DNA of 64,000 bases from Thunnus maccoyii (lineage: Eukaryota; Chordata; Actinopteri; Scombriformes; Scombridae). Under the pieces are notes generated by a model. That model was not told the origin of the DNA. It saw only the letters and a program-made list of their open reading frames with translations, and ran no database searches. Positions 34,906-48,556 of the stretch are shown piece after piece; position 1 is the stretch's first letter; each line of letters opens with the position of its first letter. A program made the position numbers and the translations under genes. The stretch spans positions 8,688,501 to 8,752,500 of the forward strand of contig NC_056550.1 of assembly GCF_910596095.1 (NCBI RefSeq), given 5' to 3'.

Positions 34906-37900
34906 ATGCCGGTGTATAAAGGGGAATGCGGGGACGATGTGGACCCCATGCCATTCCTGGTTCCCACAGAGAAGGAGCGCCTGGATGCTATGAATAAGCC
35001 ATACGACATCAAACGCTCCTGCTGGGTCAAAGATGAGAAGGAGGCTTTCATCGCTGGGGAGATTCAGTCTGAAGATGGGGACAAAGTAACTGTCAAGACC
35101 ACCAAGAACACTGTAAGACTGTAACACTGAAGCCTTTTATGTTTTCTGTATATTAAACATTTAGGATAAATTTACATTTATGAAGTGAAAATGATTGAGT
35201 GATTATTCTTTCTGCTCAGACGGTGTCAGTAAAGAAGGATGACGTTCAGCAGATGAATCCTCCCAAGTTCTACCAAGCCAATGACATGGCCGACCTCACT
35301 TTCCTCAACGAGGCCAGCGTCTTGGAAAACCTGCGAAGCCGCTACGTCAGCATGAGGATCTATGTAAGCCTGTTGCCTATAACACCTAAAACCCCACAGC
35401 ACCACAAAGGCCTACTGAAAACCATGTCCACGAAGCTCAGTTATGCTCTCTATAGGTTGTTAAAGGGACACTCCTCATGTTTTACACATAAAGATACATT
35501 TATTCGTCATGGGGAGTCTGTGAAATAAGCTGTATGTTTTCTGTTGCTCTGAACAGAGGTTTTTGAAGTTTGAAGAGATAACCCTGATGATGTCGTGGTG
35601 ATGTCATCAGGTTAATCTCAGTTTGCGTTTGGAGACTATAGATTTATAACAGAAGCTTGAATTACAAACTGGAATTGTGGAGTGTGAATGATTTAGGCAT
35701 TTACCAGGCTGAGAGGGTCCTATAAAAAAAGAAACTATTGATTTGCATTATGGGAAATGTAGGATTCAGCTTTTTTGGAGCTTGACTGACATTAGGTACT
35801 AAATGTCAGAATATCTCAGCCTCTGTTGCTTTGATTTTGACCACGTTTTTTTTTTTTTTTTTAATTTCTCTCTTACAAGTACCCCAACTTAATGGAAGTG
35901 CTAAACTAAACCAGTGAAATACCCCTTTAAAAGGCATTCTGGGACAAGTAGGACTTCACTAAGTCAAGTAGAAGTACACAACTATCTAGATTAAGCAATA
36001 AAGTGGAAAGTGGATCTCAGCAAAAGATACATTACAACACTTTATCACACACAACATGATTGACATGTACAGTTGCCCATGATGAACCAGATTTGTGCCC
36101 ACAAATGCTGATCACACCCTTCAAACCTCTTTTTATGTTCTCTCTCTTTCTATGTTCACTTCCAGACCTACTCGGGCCTCTTCTGTGTGACGATCAACCC
36201 GTACAAATGGCTGCCCATCTATGGTGCTAAAGTGGCCCAGATATACAAGGGGAAGAAACGCAACGAAGTTCCTCCTCACCTCTTCTCCATCTCTGACAAT
36301 GCCTACCACGACATGATGATGGGTGAGGAGAGGGCGATGGCCGGGAATGTGCTGTCGGAATAAAACAGTGGAGTAATGGGGAATAGGCAGTGATGGGTGA
36401 GGGGAGGGAGGAAAAGTAAGCATGCAAGTGGTATGTGGTGATTTGGGATAACCCCCCCCGAGATGAGTTGCTTGAAAGTCATACCACTGTTGTATGTGGA
36501 AAGAGGGAGTGGGGCAGTTGCTGGAGGTGTGTAATCAGTGTGGTGTGTTATGATTTGTTCGGGGAGTAGAAAAATACTTTGAGGCCATTATGTGGTATCA
36601 GGGGAGAGCTGACAGCTGTCTGTGTTGTTCTCACTGCTGACAGAGAACATCAACAAGCCTCTGATCTGCTCAGCGGGAAATCAGCAGTAATTATTCTTGT
36701 CTCTCTCACACTCTCTGTTTCTCTCCTCTCCTGCCCTCCATATGTACTACAATCGCAGAGCATGAGAACCAGTCTATGCTGATCACGTAAGGGCATATTT
36801 TTTTGTCCCCCACAAATGATATGTACCATGTAGCCTGCATGTCTCACTGTTACTCATTTGTTTCTCGTGCTTTTCCTCCAGTGGAGAATCTGGTGCTGGC
36901 AAGACTGAAAACACTAAGAAGGTCATCCAGTACTTTGCCAATGTTGGAGCCTCTGGGAGCAAAGCCACCGACTCCAAGGCAAGTGTGTGTTTGTGTTTGA
37001 CATTATTAAACATGTTGCTCTTCAGATATAAAGTAGTTAAACATCTCTCTCCTCTCCTCTCCTCTCCTCTCCTCTCCTCTCCTCTCCTCTCCTCTCCTCC
37101 CCTCTCCTCTCCTCTCCTCTCCTCTCCTCTCCTCTCCTCTCCCCTCCTCTCCCCTCCCCTCCTCTTCTCTCCTCTCCTCTCCTCTCCCCTCCTCTCCTCT
37201 CCTCTCCTCTCCTCTCCTCTCCTCTCCTCTCCTCTCCTCTCCTCTTCTCTCCTCTCCTCTCCTCTCCTCTGCTCTCCTCTCCTCTCCTCTCAGGGCTCTC
37301 TGGAAGACCAGATCATTCAGGCTAACCCAGTGCTGGAGGCATTTGGCAACGCCAAGACTATCAGGAATAACAACTCTTCACGCTTTGTACGGAGACATAT
37401 ATAAAACATTTCATTATGTTGAAGAAGACAATTATAATCATATGAAATTAGATGAAAATTGTGAGAAAATGAAAACAGTACAAACACCAAATTTATGAGA
37501 AGAATATTGATGTTCCTGACTTTGTTTTAGGGAAAGTTCATCCGTATCCACTTCGGGCCAACAGCTAAGCTGGCTGGCGCCGACATTGAGTCCTGTGAGT
37601 GAATTTTATGGATTTTCTTTATTTTCTTATTACTTTGGATCAGGCTTTACCAGTATCAACAAGTCTTAGTTTGTATCTGTTTCATTAAATAAAGATATTA
37701 TCTTTATAAAAAACAATAATGAATATAATTAAGATAAATGGATTAGGGCTGCAACTAACAATAATTTTCATTATTGATTAATATGCTGATTATTTTCTTA
37801 ATTAATCAATTAATTTATTTGTCCATAAAATTTCATAAAATAGTGAAAAATGCCTGTTATAATTTCTTAGAGCCCAAGGTGACGCCTTCAAATGTCTTGT

Positions 37901-40900
37901 TTTGTCTAATCAACAATCCAAAGATATTCTTTCTATCTTCTAGTCTGTTTTTTTAAGATCTTCACATTTGAGAAGCTTAAACCAGCAAATGTTTGGCATT
38001 TTTCCTTGAATAATAACTAAAAAGGTTTTTTGATGATAAAAATAAGTGCCAATTAATTTTGTCAATCGACTAATGAATTAATTGACTAATAGCTCTAAAG
38101 TTGATCTTGAAAACTGTCATGGTGTTTTTTCCGTGTGTGTGTTCATCAGATCTGCTGGAGAAATCTAGAGTGATTTCGCAGCAGGCCGCTGAGAGAGGAT
38201 ACCACATCTTCTACCAGCTCCTGTCTGGAAGGAAGCCAGAACTCATGGGTGAGACAGATAAAGCTGTTGTGTCATTGGTTAATATGGAATTAAATGAATT
38301 TTTATTGCAAATGAGTGTGACACATAATCCCAAAAGTGTCGTATTAGAGATCACAAAGGGCAGTAGTGTTTAATATAAAATATAATAATAATATAATAAT
38401 AATATTTGAACATACAACATTGCCTGATATACACTTTTCAATATTAAAAATACAGTTGATAACATTGTCCAAATCATACTTTCAGCTGGTTAATAATGAA
38501 CAATATCAAATATTAAACAGTGGGATTTGCTTTTACTGTAAAAAATAATGATTTTCTTGCTATTATGTTAAAACTGTGTCTATCAGAGGCTCTGCTGCTG
38601 AGTCCAGACCCCAAACAGTATGTGTGGGTTTGTCAGGGAGTCACTGTGGTGGACAACATGGATGACGGGGAGGAGCTGCTGCTCACTGATGTGAGTCAAC
38701 ACTTGTTCTCTCTCATGTTTTGATTCAAAGCTTTTATGTGTGCTGAATTCATTTTAAATCAAAAACTGAAAGAAGTATTTTTTTCCATGCCTAATGAGGA
38801 ATTTATCATCTAAATTTGTTTGCCTGTTGATGGCACCATTGCCTCTCTTTGTGTAACTTTAGAGCAGCACTAATATTCTCTTTTCTGTCCTCTCCCTGTT
38901 TCTCTCTTTATGTGTGTGGTCACAGGAAGCCTTTGATGTCCTGGGCTTCACTCCTGAAGAGAAGATGAGCATATACAAGCTGACTGGAGGCATAATGCAC
39001 TTCGGCAACATGAAGTTCAAACAGAAAGCCAGAGAGGAACAGGCTGATGTGGATTCCACTGAGGGTATAAAAAAGAGCCCACCTCGCTCTCTCTCTCTGG
39101 CTTTTTCTCTCTATCTATGTACAAGCCTTCTTGTCCAACTGACCTAGTTCTCTATCCTTTTATCTCTCTCTCTCTCTCTCTCTCTCTTTTGACATTTCTT
39201 ATAAAGCCTACCCTTTCATTCTGGTGTCCCAACCCATCTGCATTTTGTTTTTCTCTTCCATCAATTTCCATCATTTGTGCATAATGTTCTGACCCATTTT
39301 TTGAGCACGTTCTACAAGACATCACTGAAATTATTTTATTCATTCCATGTCCCCTCTCCTCTTTCCTTCCTAAAGTGGCTGACAAAGTCGCCCACCTCAT
39401 GGCCATCAACTCTGGGGAGCTGCAGAAGGGCATAACACGCCCTCGGGTCAAGGTCGGCAATGAGTTTGTGACCAAAGGTACTGCAAAAACATTATTTAGA
39501 TGATTAAAATCATGCAGTCATCCACTGTTTAAAGATCATTTATACAACACTTGAACTTGAATTTTTGAAAGGTCAAAACCAGGCCCAGTGTGTGTACTCC
39601 ATTGGTGCTCTGGCAAAGGCCATCTATGACCGCATGTTCAAGTGGATGGTGACCCGCATCAATAAGACCCTAGACACCAAGATGCAGCGGCAGTACTTCA
39701 TAGGAGTACTGGACATCGCCGGGTTTGAGATCTTTGATGTGAGCTGAATTATGATCATGATTTGTCTCTACTAAATTATTTGTTATCGCATCTCGTCCTC
39801 TGATCCAACTCCATCTTTCGTCTCCAGTTCAACAGCTTTGAGCAGCTGTGCATCAACTTCACCAATGAGAAGCTGCAGCAGTTCTTCAACCACCATATGT
39901 TTGTGCTGGAACAAGAGGAGTACAAGAAGGAGGGCATCGAATGGGTCTTCATTGACTTCGGTCTGGACCTGCAGGCCTGTATCGAGCTGCTGGAGAAGGT
40001 AAGACTCAAACACACTCAGTCATTATGGAGGGATATCTATGGGTGCACAAACATAGACATCACCTTTTCCCTTTCCACCTCCCTCTCTCTTTCTCCTCTC
40101 CAGCCTATGGGCATTTTCTCCATCCTGGAGGAGCAGTGTGTGTTTCCAAAGGCGACAGATGCAACCTTCAAAGCAGCTCTGTATGACAACCATCTGGGCA
40201 AATCCTCTAACTTCCTCAAGCCAAAAGGGGGGAAGAAAGGAGCTGAGGCCCACTTTGAACTGGTGCACTATGCCGGCACTGTGAGTACCAGATTCTTGTT
40301 GGACCATTTGACATATACTTGTAACTTTAATACGTACATTGGTACAGTTAGGCTGTTTGTGCCACTCGCAGGTGGGCTACAACATTGCTAGCTGGCTGGA
40401 GAAGAACAAAGACCCTCTGAATGAGACGGTGGTGGGACTCTTCCAGAAGTCCTCCATGCACTTGCTGGCTCAGCTTTTCAAAGAGGAGGAGGGCGCTGCA
40501 GGAAGCAAGAAACAGAAGAAAGGGTCTTCTTTCCAAACTGTCTCCAACTTCTACAGGGTAACACACACACGCTTTAACTCAAAGCATGCTTACATGTACA
40601 TGGTATGCATGTAGGCACACATGCACAACTTCCCACATTGTCTCCACAATGCAAATAATACAAATATTATCTTACTGGTGTTTTTGTGAAGTAACTGGAA
40701 CTGTAACAATATCTTTCAAATAACATTTTAAGGAATAGTTTGAGATTTTGAGAAACATGCTAATTCTGTTTCTTGCTGAGAGTTAAATGAGAGATTGATA
40801 CCACTTTCATATCTCTCCATTAAATATAAGGCTACAGCCAGCAGCTGGTTAGCTTAGCTTAGCACAGGTACTGGAAATGGAGGGAAAGAGCTAGTGTCAG

Positions 40901-43900
40901 AAGATAACAAAATCTACCTACAGAACCTATACAGTTCAGTAATTAACACATTATATCTCGTTTGTTTAATATGTACAAAAACTGTGTAAAAATTCTTTCT
41001 TATAAAATGTAACATTTCTTGGCTGGAAGCAGTAACTTCCTGGAGTCTCTGCTGGTTGCCTGGTAAGTGGCAACCACTCCCCTCCAAGAAATAGTCCAGC
41101 TCATAACCTCCAGAAAAGGTAAAATTGTGGTTTTTACACTTCGGTTTTGTACAGGTCAAACAAACATGTCATGTATTAATTAGTGAGTTTTAGATGCTGG
41201 TAGGTAGATGTTGTTGTCTTCGCACTGAGCCAGGCTAGCTGCTGTTTTCCCCTGTTTCCAGTCTTTGTGTTAAACTAAGCTGTAGCCTTATGTTTAATGG
41301 ACAGACATGAGAGTGGTGTCAATCTTCTCAAGTCCTAAAAAACCAAAACTAAAGTGAGGAACAAGTATGATGTATGACACACCTTTAAAACCACACATAA
41401 AGGCTTATTAGCACTTTAAAGAACTGCAAATCTCTCAACATGCTCACAATCTCTCCTATTTTTTTGTATTTGTGTACAACAGGAACAGTTGAACAAACTC
41501 ATGAGCACCCTGCGAAGCACTGCTCCTCACTTTGTCCGCTGCATCGTACCCAATGAGTTCAAGAAGTCAGGTCAGTGAGTGAACAGTGTGTCCGATGTTT
41601 GATTTGTAGTCTGAAGAGGCCATTGTATGTTTTTGGAGCACGTTGTCAAGCACACAGTCTATCTCAAACAGTAAAAACATTGGTGAAATATTCTACAAGA
41701 AAGTATCCACTGGAAATGATTAGTATTGATAATCAGCTTCTCTGTCCTTGATATTGAAAAGGTGTGACAGACAACCATCTGATCCTGCACCAATTAGCTT
41801 GTAACGGCGTGTTGGAGGGCATCCGTATCTGCAGGAAAGGATTCCCCAACAGACTACAGTACCCAGAATTCAAACAAAGGTCTGACTCCTGTTATTTCTG
41901 TACTGACTTCCATTAATCTTCTCCATTTGTATTCAACTGCAGTCATGTTTAATCTGTATATCCCCACTATAGTTTAGATCTGACATATATTTGGTTTTCT
42001 ATCTGATGCCTAAGCAGAGCGTCTTTATGGCCTTTACTGTACATGACACTGTGTAGGAAAAGTGTTTGATTCTCCTTTAACTTTAAATACAAAACTTTAA
42101 CATACTACAAAATTATACTATAACCTCTGTTATAATATAATTATGTATTTAATAATATGATTTTTTCATTTTTTCTCCTCTTGTCACCTATATTTCTCCT
42201 TCTGCTAATCTCACTTTATCTGCCCCTGCTTTTCCATATTTCCTCTCTGTTCCTCCTCCTGATGTCTCCTAGGTACTATATCCTCAACCCCAACGTCATC
42301 CCCAAGGGATTCGTTGACAACAAGAAGGCCTCTGAGCTCATCTTAAATTCTGTTGGCCTGGATAATATGGAGTACCGCATCGGCCACAGCAAGGTACACT
42401 ACCATTATAATCAGCTATAAATAGGAAATGTGATTATGTGTTACAATATATGAAAAGTCTCAATCAATGGTGTATTCTACAATAAAGAGCAATTACTATG
42501 TTTTTTTAATTTTTAATTTTTAATTACATCTCAACATATATTACCTGAATCCTGCTTTTGTCCTGTTTTCCTCTTTTTCTTAATCCTCCTCTTCTTTCTT
42601 CTTTCACCTGTCCATCCTTTCCTCTCCCCCTCTCAGGTGTTTTTCCGTGCAGGCGCCTTGGCAAAGCTGGAGGACATGCGTGACGAGCGGCTGGCAAAGA
42701 TCATAACCATGCTGCAGGCTCGTCTCAGGGGAACTCTCATGAGGATCGAGTTTAAGAAGATGGTGGACAGACGGTCAGTATGTGTACAGATGTTTTTCTT
42801 CAAGGGAGCTGAGTCAGAGAGTAAATTATGATTACATGTAAATGACTTTTCATTGTATGTTCGTGTGCACTAACAGTGTTCCTGCATGTATGTGTGTGTG
42901 TGATGCAGAATTGCACTGATGGCCATCCAGCGCAACGTGAGGAAGTTCCTTCAGTTACGCTTCTGGGGCTGGTGGAAACTGTACACTAAGGTAAAAGAAC
43001 TACACACACTTATACACTTAAACACATTCCTCTCTTGACAAATAATAAATTACCATCATCATCATTTTATTTTCTGCCCTGGCTCCTGCAGGTGAAGCCG
43101 CTGCTGATGGTCGCCCGCCAGGAGGAGATCTTCAAGGCTAAGGAGGAAGAGCTAAGGATGGCGGTGGAGAAGGTGAAGGAACTGGAGGGCAAGATCAAAG
43201 ATATGGAGGGGAAGATGTTCACTCTGTCACAGGAGAAGAACGACCTCGCCCTGGCGCTGGCTGCAGTAAGTGCGCATCCACACACAGTTCATTTACATGG
43301 GACTCCCATGTAAGAATCATACATGTCTCTTGAAGTACTTTTGGGGTATTGAATTCTTTAAAACAGTTCACCAACATGCAGAAATTGCACATAAACTACT
43401 CTCAAGTCAGAGTCAGTGATGAACCTCTCATCCATGTAGTCACGGACACATGCTTTATCTCCTTGTTTCCTCCACAGGAGCAGGACACGCTGGGTGATGC
43501 TGAGGAGCGCTGCACCCAGCTGATGCACCAAAAGGTCCAGCTGGAGGAGTCAGTGCAGGTAATATATCATACATGAACCATACCATATTAGACTTTTTTT
43601 TTAATCTACTTACCTCCAGCTAAAATACAGCAACAAACAAGCATGAGATGTGACATGACATGACTTTTATCATTTTTATGTACACTCAAACTGATGTTGT
43701 ACAGTGACATGTGTAGTGAAGTAGTACTGACATCAATCTAAATGACTTACAATCTAATACATCAAGTGACACATGATTATTTTTTAATGTTTATACTGTA
43801 GGATGTAGAGGACCAGGAGAAATATTTCATGTGCATATCTCAGTCATTTCCTTTTAAAAACCTGACCCTTCGGGGAGCTGCATGTCTTAAAAACAGTTGC

Positions 43901-46900
43901 TAAACTGTCCTTTGTTGACTAAAATGACTGAATTAAGGATCTCCGTGAGCGCCTGGAGGAAGAAGAAGGCACCACATCTTCCCTCCAGTCCCAGAGGAGA
44001 CAGCTGGAAGGGGAACTGACTGAGCTAAAGAGAGACCTGGAGTCTTTGGAGTCCACACTGGCCAAGATTGAGAAGGAGAAACAGGTATGAGGGAGGATGA
44101 CTGAGGAGGCTGATGGGAGAGGGGATGGAAGTATAGCAGCTGTGAGCAAAGAGAGAGAAAGACACTACAATAGATATTTCTTGGCTTTTTCCAGATCTGG
44201 AGACATCTAGACACAAATCCAGAAAATGATATGTGAGATTTTACCAGTGAATTCTGTTCAATGGTGTGTTTAGAGTCTGGACTTCAAGGTGCGGACTCTG
44301 ACAGGTGACCTGAACCAGCGAGATGACCATATCGCCAAGCTGCAGAAGGAAAAAAGAGCTCTGGAGGAACTGCAACAGGTAGACAAACATGCACATGCAC
44401 ACACACATGAAGGTGGACATACACACTTGACAACATGCATGCACAGTAAACATTAAATTTTAAATTGCAACAGCACTTGCTCGAGCAGCATTTTTTCCTA
44501 AACTATATCAAAAGTGTTAAAAGTATTGCACTACATACAGTGACCATTTTGTACCAAGTACTCTTAAATCAAATAGTTAGGCTTATTATTTTAATAGTAA
44601 TTAAAGATGTAAACCTTTGTCATTTACTATTCATTTCATCAGAAAACTCTGGAGGATCTCCAAACAGAAGAAGACAAAGTTAATCATCTAACTAAGACCA
44701 ACAGCAAGCTCAACACCCAAGTGAATGAGGTACGCGACTCTTCACCTTCACAGACAGACCTGAACGATTGTTTGTCTGTATGAGTTTATTTAAATTCTGT
44801 GGTGCAGGAATATGCGCAGACCTGCTGCAGGATATACTCATTCAAACATTAGCGCCTCAGTCATGTATGGATGTTTGTGGGTGTGTGTGATTGTGTAGCT
44901 GGAGGACAGCTGGGAGCAGGAGAAGAGGATCAGGGCAGAGGTGGAGAAAGCGAGGAGGAAGGCAGAGGGAGACCTGAAGATGACCATAGACAACCTGAAT
45001 GAGATGGAGAACGCTAAGATCGATCTGGAGGAGGTCATCAAGAAGTGAGAAAAGCCTGCACACACACACACACACACACACACGCACGCATACAAACAAA
45101 CTCTTATATAGTAGCTCTACATCTGTGTATGTACCTCAGTCTATTACACAAAGAGATACTGATTCCCTGCTCTGTGTGTGTGTGTGTGTTTGCTGTGTGT
45201 TCCTCTAGGAGAGACTTTGAGATCAACAACATGAACTCAAAGCTGGAGGACGAACAAGCTCTCAGCTCCATGCTCAGCCGCAAGCTCAAAGAGCACCAGG
45301 TTTGTGGTTCTCAATCATTTATCTCAGAGGCTCTTGAGTCTGCAGCAGTGATTTCACTTGCTTGCTCCGTCTTCTTTGGTTAAAGGTGTGTTTTAAGGAT
45401 AAGGAGAAGTCAATACTCAAGTCCTCACCTAGATGTTAACATAACTAGTGCTGCAGCTAATACTTAGTTTACTATAATAGCGAACAACACTGGTTTTACT
45501 TTGTTTTCTTTCTTTCCATTTTTTCTTTTGTATTACAATTATTGCTATTTGTTATCATATAGCACCTATAACACTTGAAACTGAACTAAATCAATTAATA
45601 GTCAATAAACTATATATTAAAAAAATATTGATTTTTAATGTGTCACTCCTCCTGTGAATGACAAAAGAGTAAGACACTACATTGTCTCTATAAATTGTAA
45701 ACAGTTGTGGTACAACTCATTACAAAACCCATGTACAAAATTATTTTTATGTAGGAATTTTATGGATAAAAATACTCACTGTATTAGTAGTTTGTAAGTA
45801 CTATGAGGAGGAGGGTTAAAATTAGGAGTTGAAGAGGTAAAAGAGGACAGTAACATTTTTGGAATCTGTAAGATGATTGTGATATGTTATTTCTTTCAGG
45901 GCCGCATTGAGGAGCTGGAGGAGGAACTGGAAGCTGAACGAGCTATGAGAGGCAAAGTACGGATTCTATCTTAGTATAAATAGGTGGACAGGTGGGATTT
46001 AGCATATTGCAGTTAGATATTAAAGCTGGTTCTTTGTCTGTCCTCTGATAGGTGGAGAAGCAGAGGGCAGAGCTGTCACGAGATCTGGAGGACCTCAGTG
46101 ACAGGCTGGAAGAGGCGGGAGGAGCCACCGTCGCCCAGGTGAGTTTGACTGACGGCCGTCAATCAATCAAAGCGTGACAACGTGACCTCTGTTCTTCTAA
46201 CCCCCACAACCTCAACTGTGGCTGACCCTTCAGATCGAGCAGAACAGGAAGCGAGAGGGGGACCTGCTGAAGCTGAGGCGGGAGCTGGAGGAGGCAGCGC
46301 TCCAATCAGAGGCCACGGCATCTGCGCTGAGGAAGAAGCACTCTGATGCGATGGCAGAGCTGGGTGAGCAGCTGGAGAACCTGACCAGGCTGAAGGTCAA
46401 ACTGGAGAAGGACAAACAGTGCATGAAGGCTGAGATCGAAGATCTCAACGTCACCATGGAGGCCACTCAGAAAGCCAAGGTACGAAGTATTATGCATCGC
46501 CACCCCAAATGTTGATTGATTCACATGAATATAAACTCATACACAGTCCTGCTTTTGCATCTTTGTTTACATGTGCAGATGAACTCTGATGCCCATGCTC
46601 ATAAGCTAGAGGACAACCTGGCAGAGGCCAATGCTCGCCTGGCTGAGATGGAACGCAATCAGACTGAGCTCAACACCACCAAGATCCATCTGACTGGTAG
46701 GAACACACACAAACTCACACATGGATGAATTGACAAACATTGTTTCATGAAGTGATCTGGGTCCATCTTCTATCCTTCGTGTGTGTGTGTAGCGGAGAAC
46801 AATGATCTGAGCAGGGAGTTGGAGGATGCGCAGAGCAAGTTGACCCAGCTGACCAGGCTGAAGACTTCACTCACCTCGCAGATCGATGAGCTCAAGAGAC

Positions 46901-48525
46901 AGGTGGACGAGGAGAACAAGGTATCAGGGACACTGATTCTGAGACTGAACCTCAGTTTTAACTGTTTCCTATCTGTATTAGATGCCTTACATTGCCTTTA
47001 AAACACTTTTATAAAATGATGATTATCAGACTGGTAATAAAGACGAGGCCTCCTTTGCTCCCTCTCTTCCTGCAGGGTCGTAACACCGCAGTGGTGGCCC
47101 TGGCCAACGCCCGTCATGACCTCTCCCTGCTGCAGGAGCAGCTAGAGGAGGAGTCGGAAGGCTGCGGGGAGCTGCAGCGCCTTGTGTCCAAGCTCAATGC
47201 CGATGTCACCTCCTGGAGGAGCAAGTATGAGACGGACGCCATCCACCGCACCGAGGAGCTGGAGGAGACCAAGTGGGTTAAACAGAAATATGACAAACTT
47301 TATGCCCAAACTTTTTGATTTCTTTTTGATGATAAAACCTCATTTTTAATCTAAATCTCACAGTTTTGTCTCCCTCTCTTTCTCTCCTCCCCCTCTCCTC
47401 CAGGCGCAAACTGGCAGTGCGTCTCCAGGAGGCTGAGGAGGCAGCAGAAGCGGCCCAAGCCAGAGCTGCCAGCTTGGAGAAGATTAAGCAGAGGCTGCAG
47501 GGAGAGGTGGAGGATCTCACCATAGACCTGGAGAAGGTAAACACACACACACACACACACGCATACAGGCAAATTTAAGACCTGAGATCACAAACAATGA
47601 CATTCTTCTGCTTTTGTCTGTGTTTGTGCATTTAGTCCAACGCGGCAGCAGCAGCTCTGGATAAGAAGCAGAGAGTTTTTGACAAACTGGCGGCTGAGTG
47701 GAGCTGCAAGAACGAGGAGCTGCAACTGGAACTGGACAACAGCCAGAAGGAGAGCCGCTCCTACATGACTGAGCTGTACAAGCTGAAGACGGCCTATGAG
47801 GAAAGCCAGGATCAGATAGACACTGTCCGCAAGGAGAACAAAACCCTCTCAGGTGAGTAGCATTGAAGATGTAGAAGTAGCAGAGAGAGGATGATGTCCA
47901 AAAAGGCATCAAGCTGGATAATAAAATCTGATCACATGTGTATAGTATGGTCATGATCTACAGTGTTTGCTCATGTTTTCTTGACAATGTCCCCTCTCTT
48001 CTCACAGAGGAGATCAAGGAGTTGGTCGACCAGCTCGGGGAAGGAGGCCGCAGTGTCCATGAGCTGCAGAAGGCCAGGAAGAAACTGGAAGTGGAGAAGG
48101 AGGAGCTACAGCTGGCTCTAGAGGAGGCCGAAGCTTCACTAGAGGTACAATGAGCTCCTTTGGCCAAAAAAAATAGTTGGTATGTCTGAGACATGACTGT
48201 AGAATAATTTCACAAAATAATCTAGAAGAAATTTGGAAAAATAATTTATGTTCAGATCCAGGTTTGAATTATCCAAAGATAGCTAGATATATTTGCAGTG
48301 TTAGTGGTAGATGGATTTAATTAGGAAAATTGAGCACTGGAGCAATGTGTGTGTGTGTGTCTCTAGGTGGAGGAAGGTAAGCTGGTGCGTGTGCAGCTGG
48401 AGCTGGCTCAAGTCAAGGCCGATATCGACCGCAGGATCCATGAGAAGGAGGAAGAGTTTGAAGTCACCAGGTTAGAAAACAGACATACTGTTACATGCAA
48501 GGACAAGCATGTTTAAATAGTGGAC

Positions 48526-48556
<31 letters not shown>

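Larger units (their letters stand above)
34906..42393 (+). other. myh16: myh16 motor-domain exons
   Basis: Coding exons 1-18 encode the motor. Visible are the SH3-like N terminus (about 35-80), the P-loop GESGAGKT at 180-187, switch I NNNSSRFGK at 236-244, and switch [11 protein letters not shown] at 459-467. Loop 2 is Lys/Glu-rich with [11 protein letters not shown] at about 624-634, and is followed by the actin-binding and reactive-thiol segments ([22 protein letters not shown]). Loop 1, [12 protein letters not shown], is short. All catalytic motifs are intact, so the motor should be active. Confidence 0.93.

Noticed and set aside
37045..37290. CTCCT tract as a possible CRISPR array
   Set aside because: The pentamers are contiguous with no spacers, and the host is a vertebrate; it is a microsatellite.
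36985..37404. A plus-strand open frame of 139 codons over the CTCCT repeat and the next exon
   Set aside because: It is a by-product of the repeat (Leu/Ser/Pro runs) and only its last part overlaps a true myh16 exon in frame.
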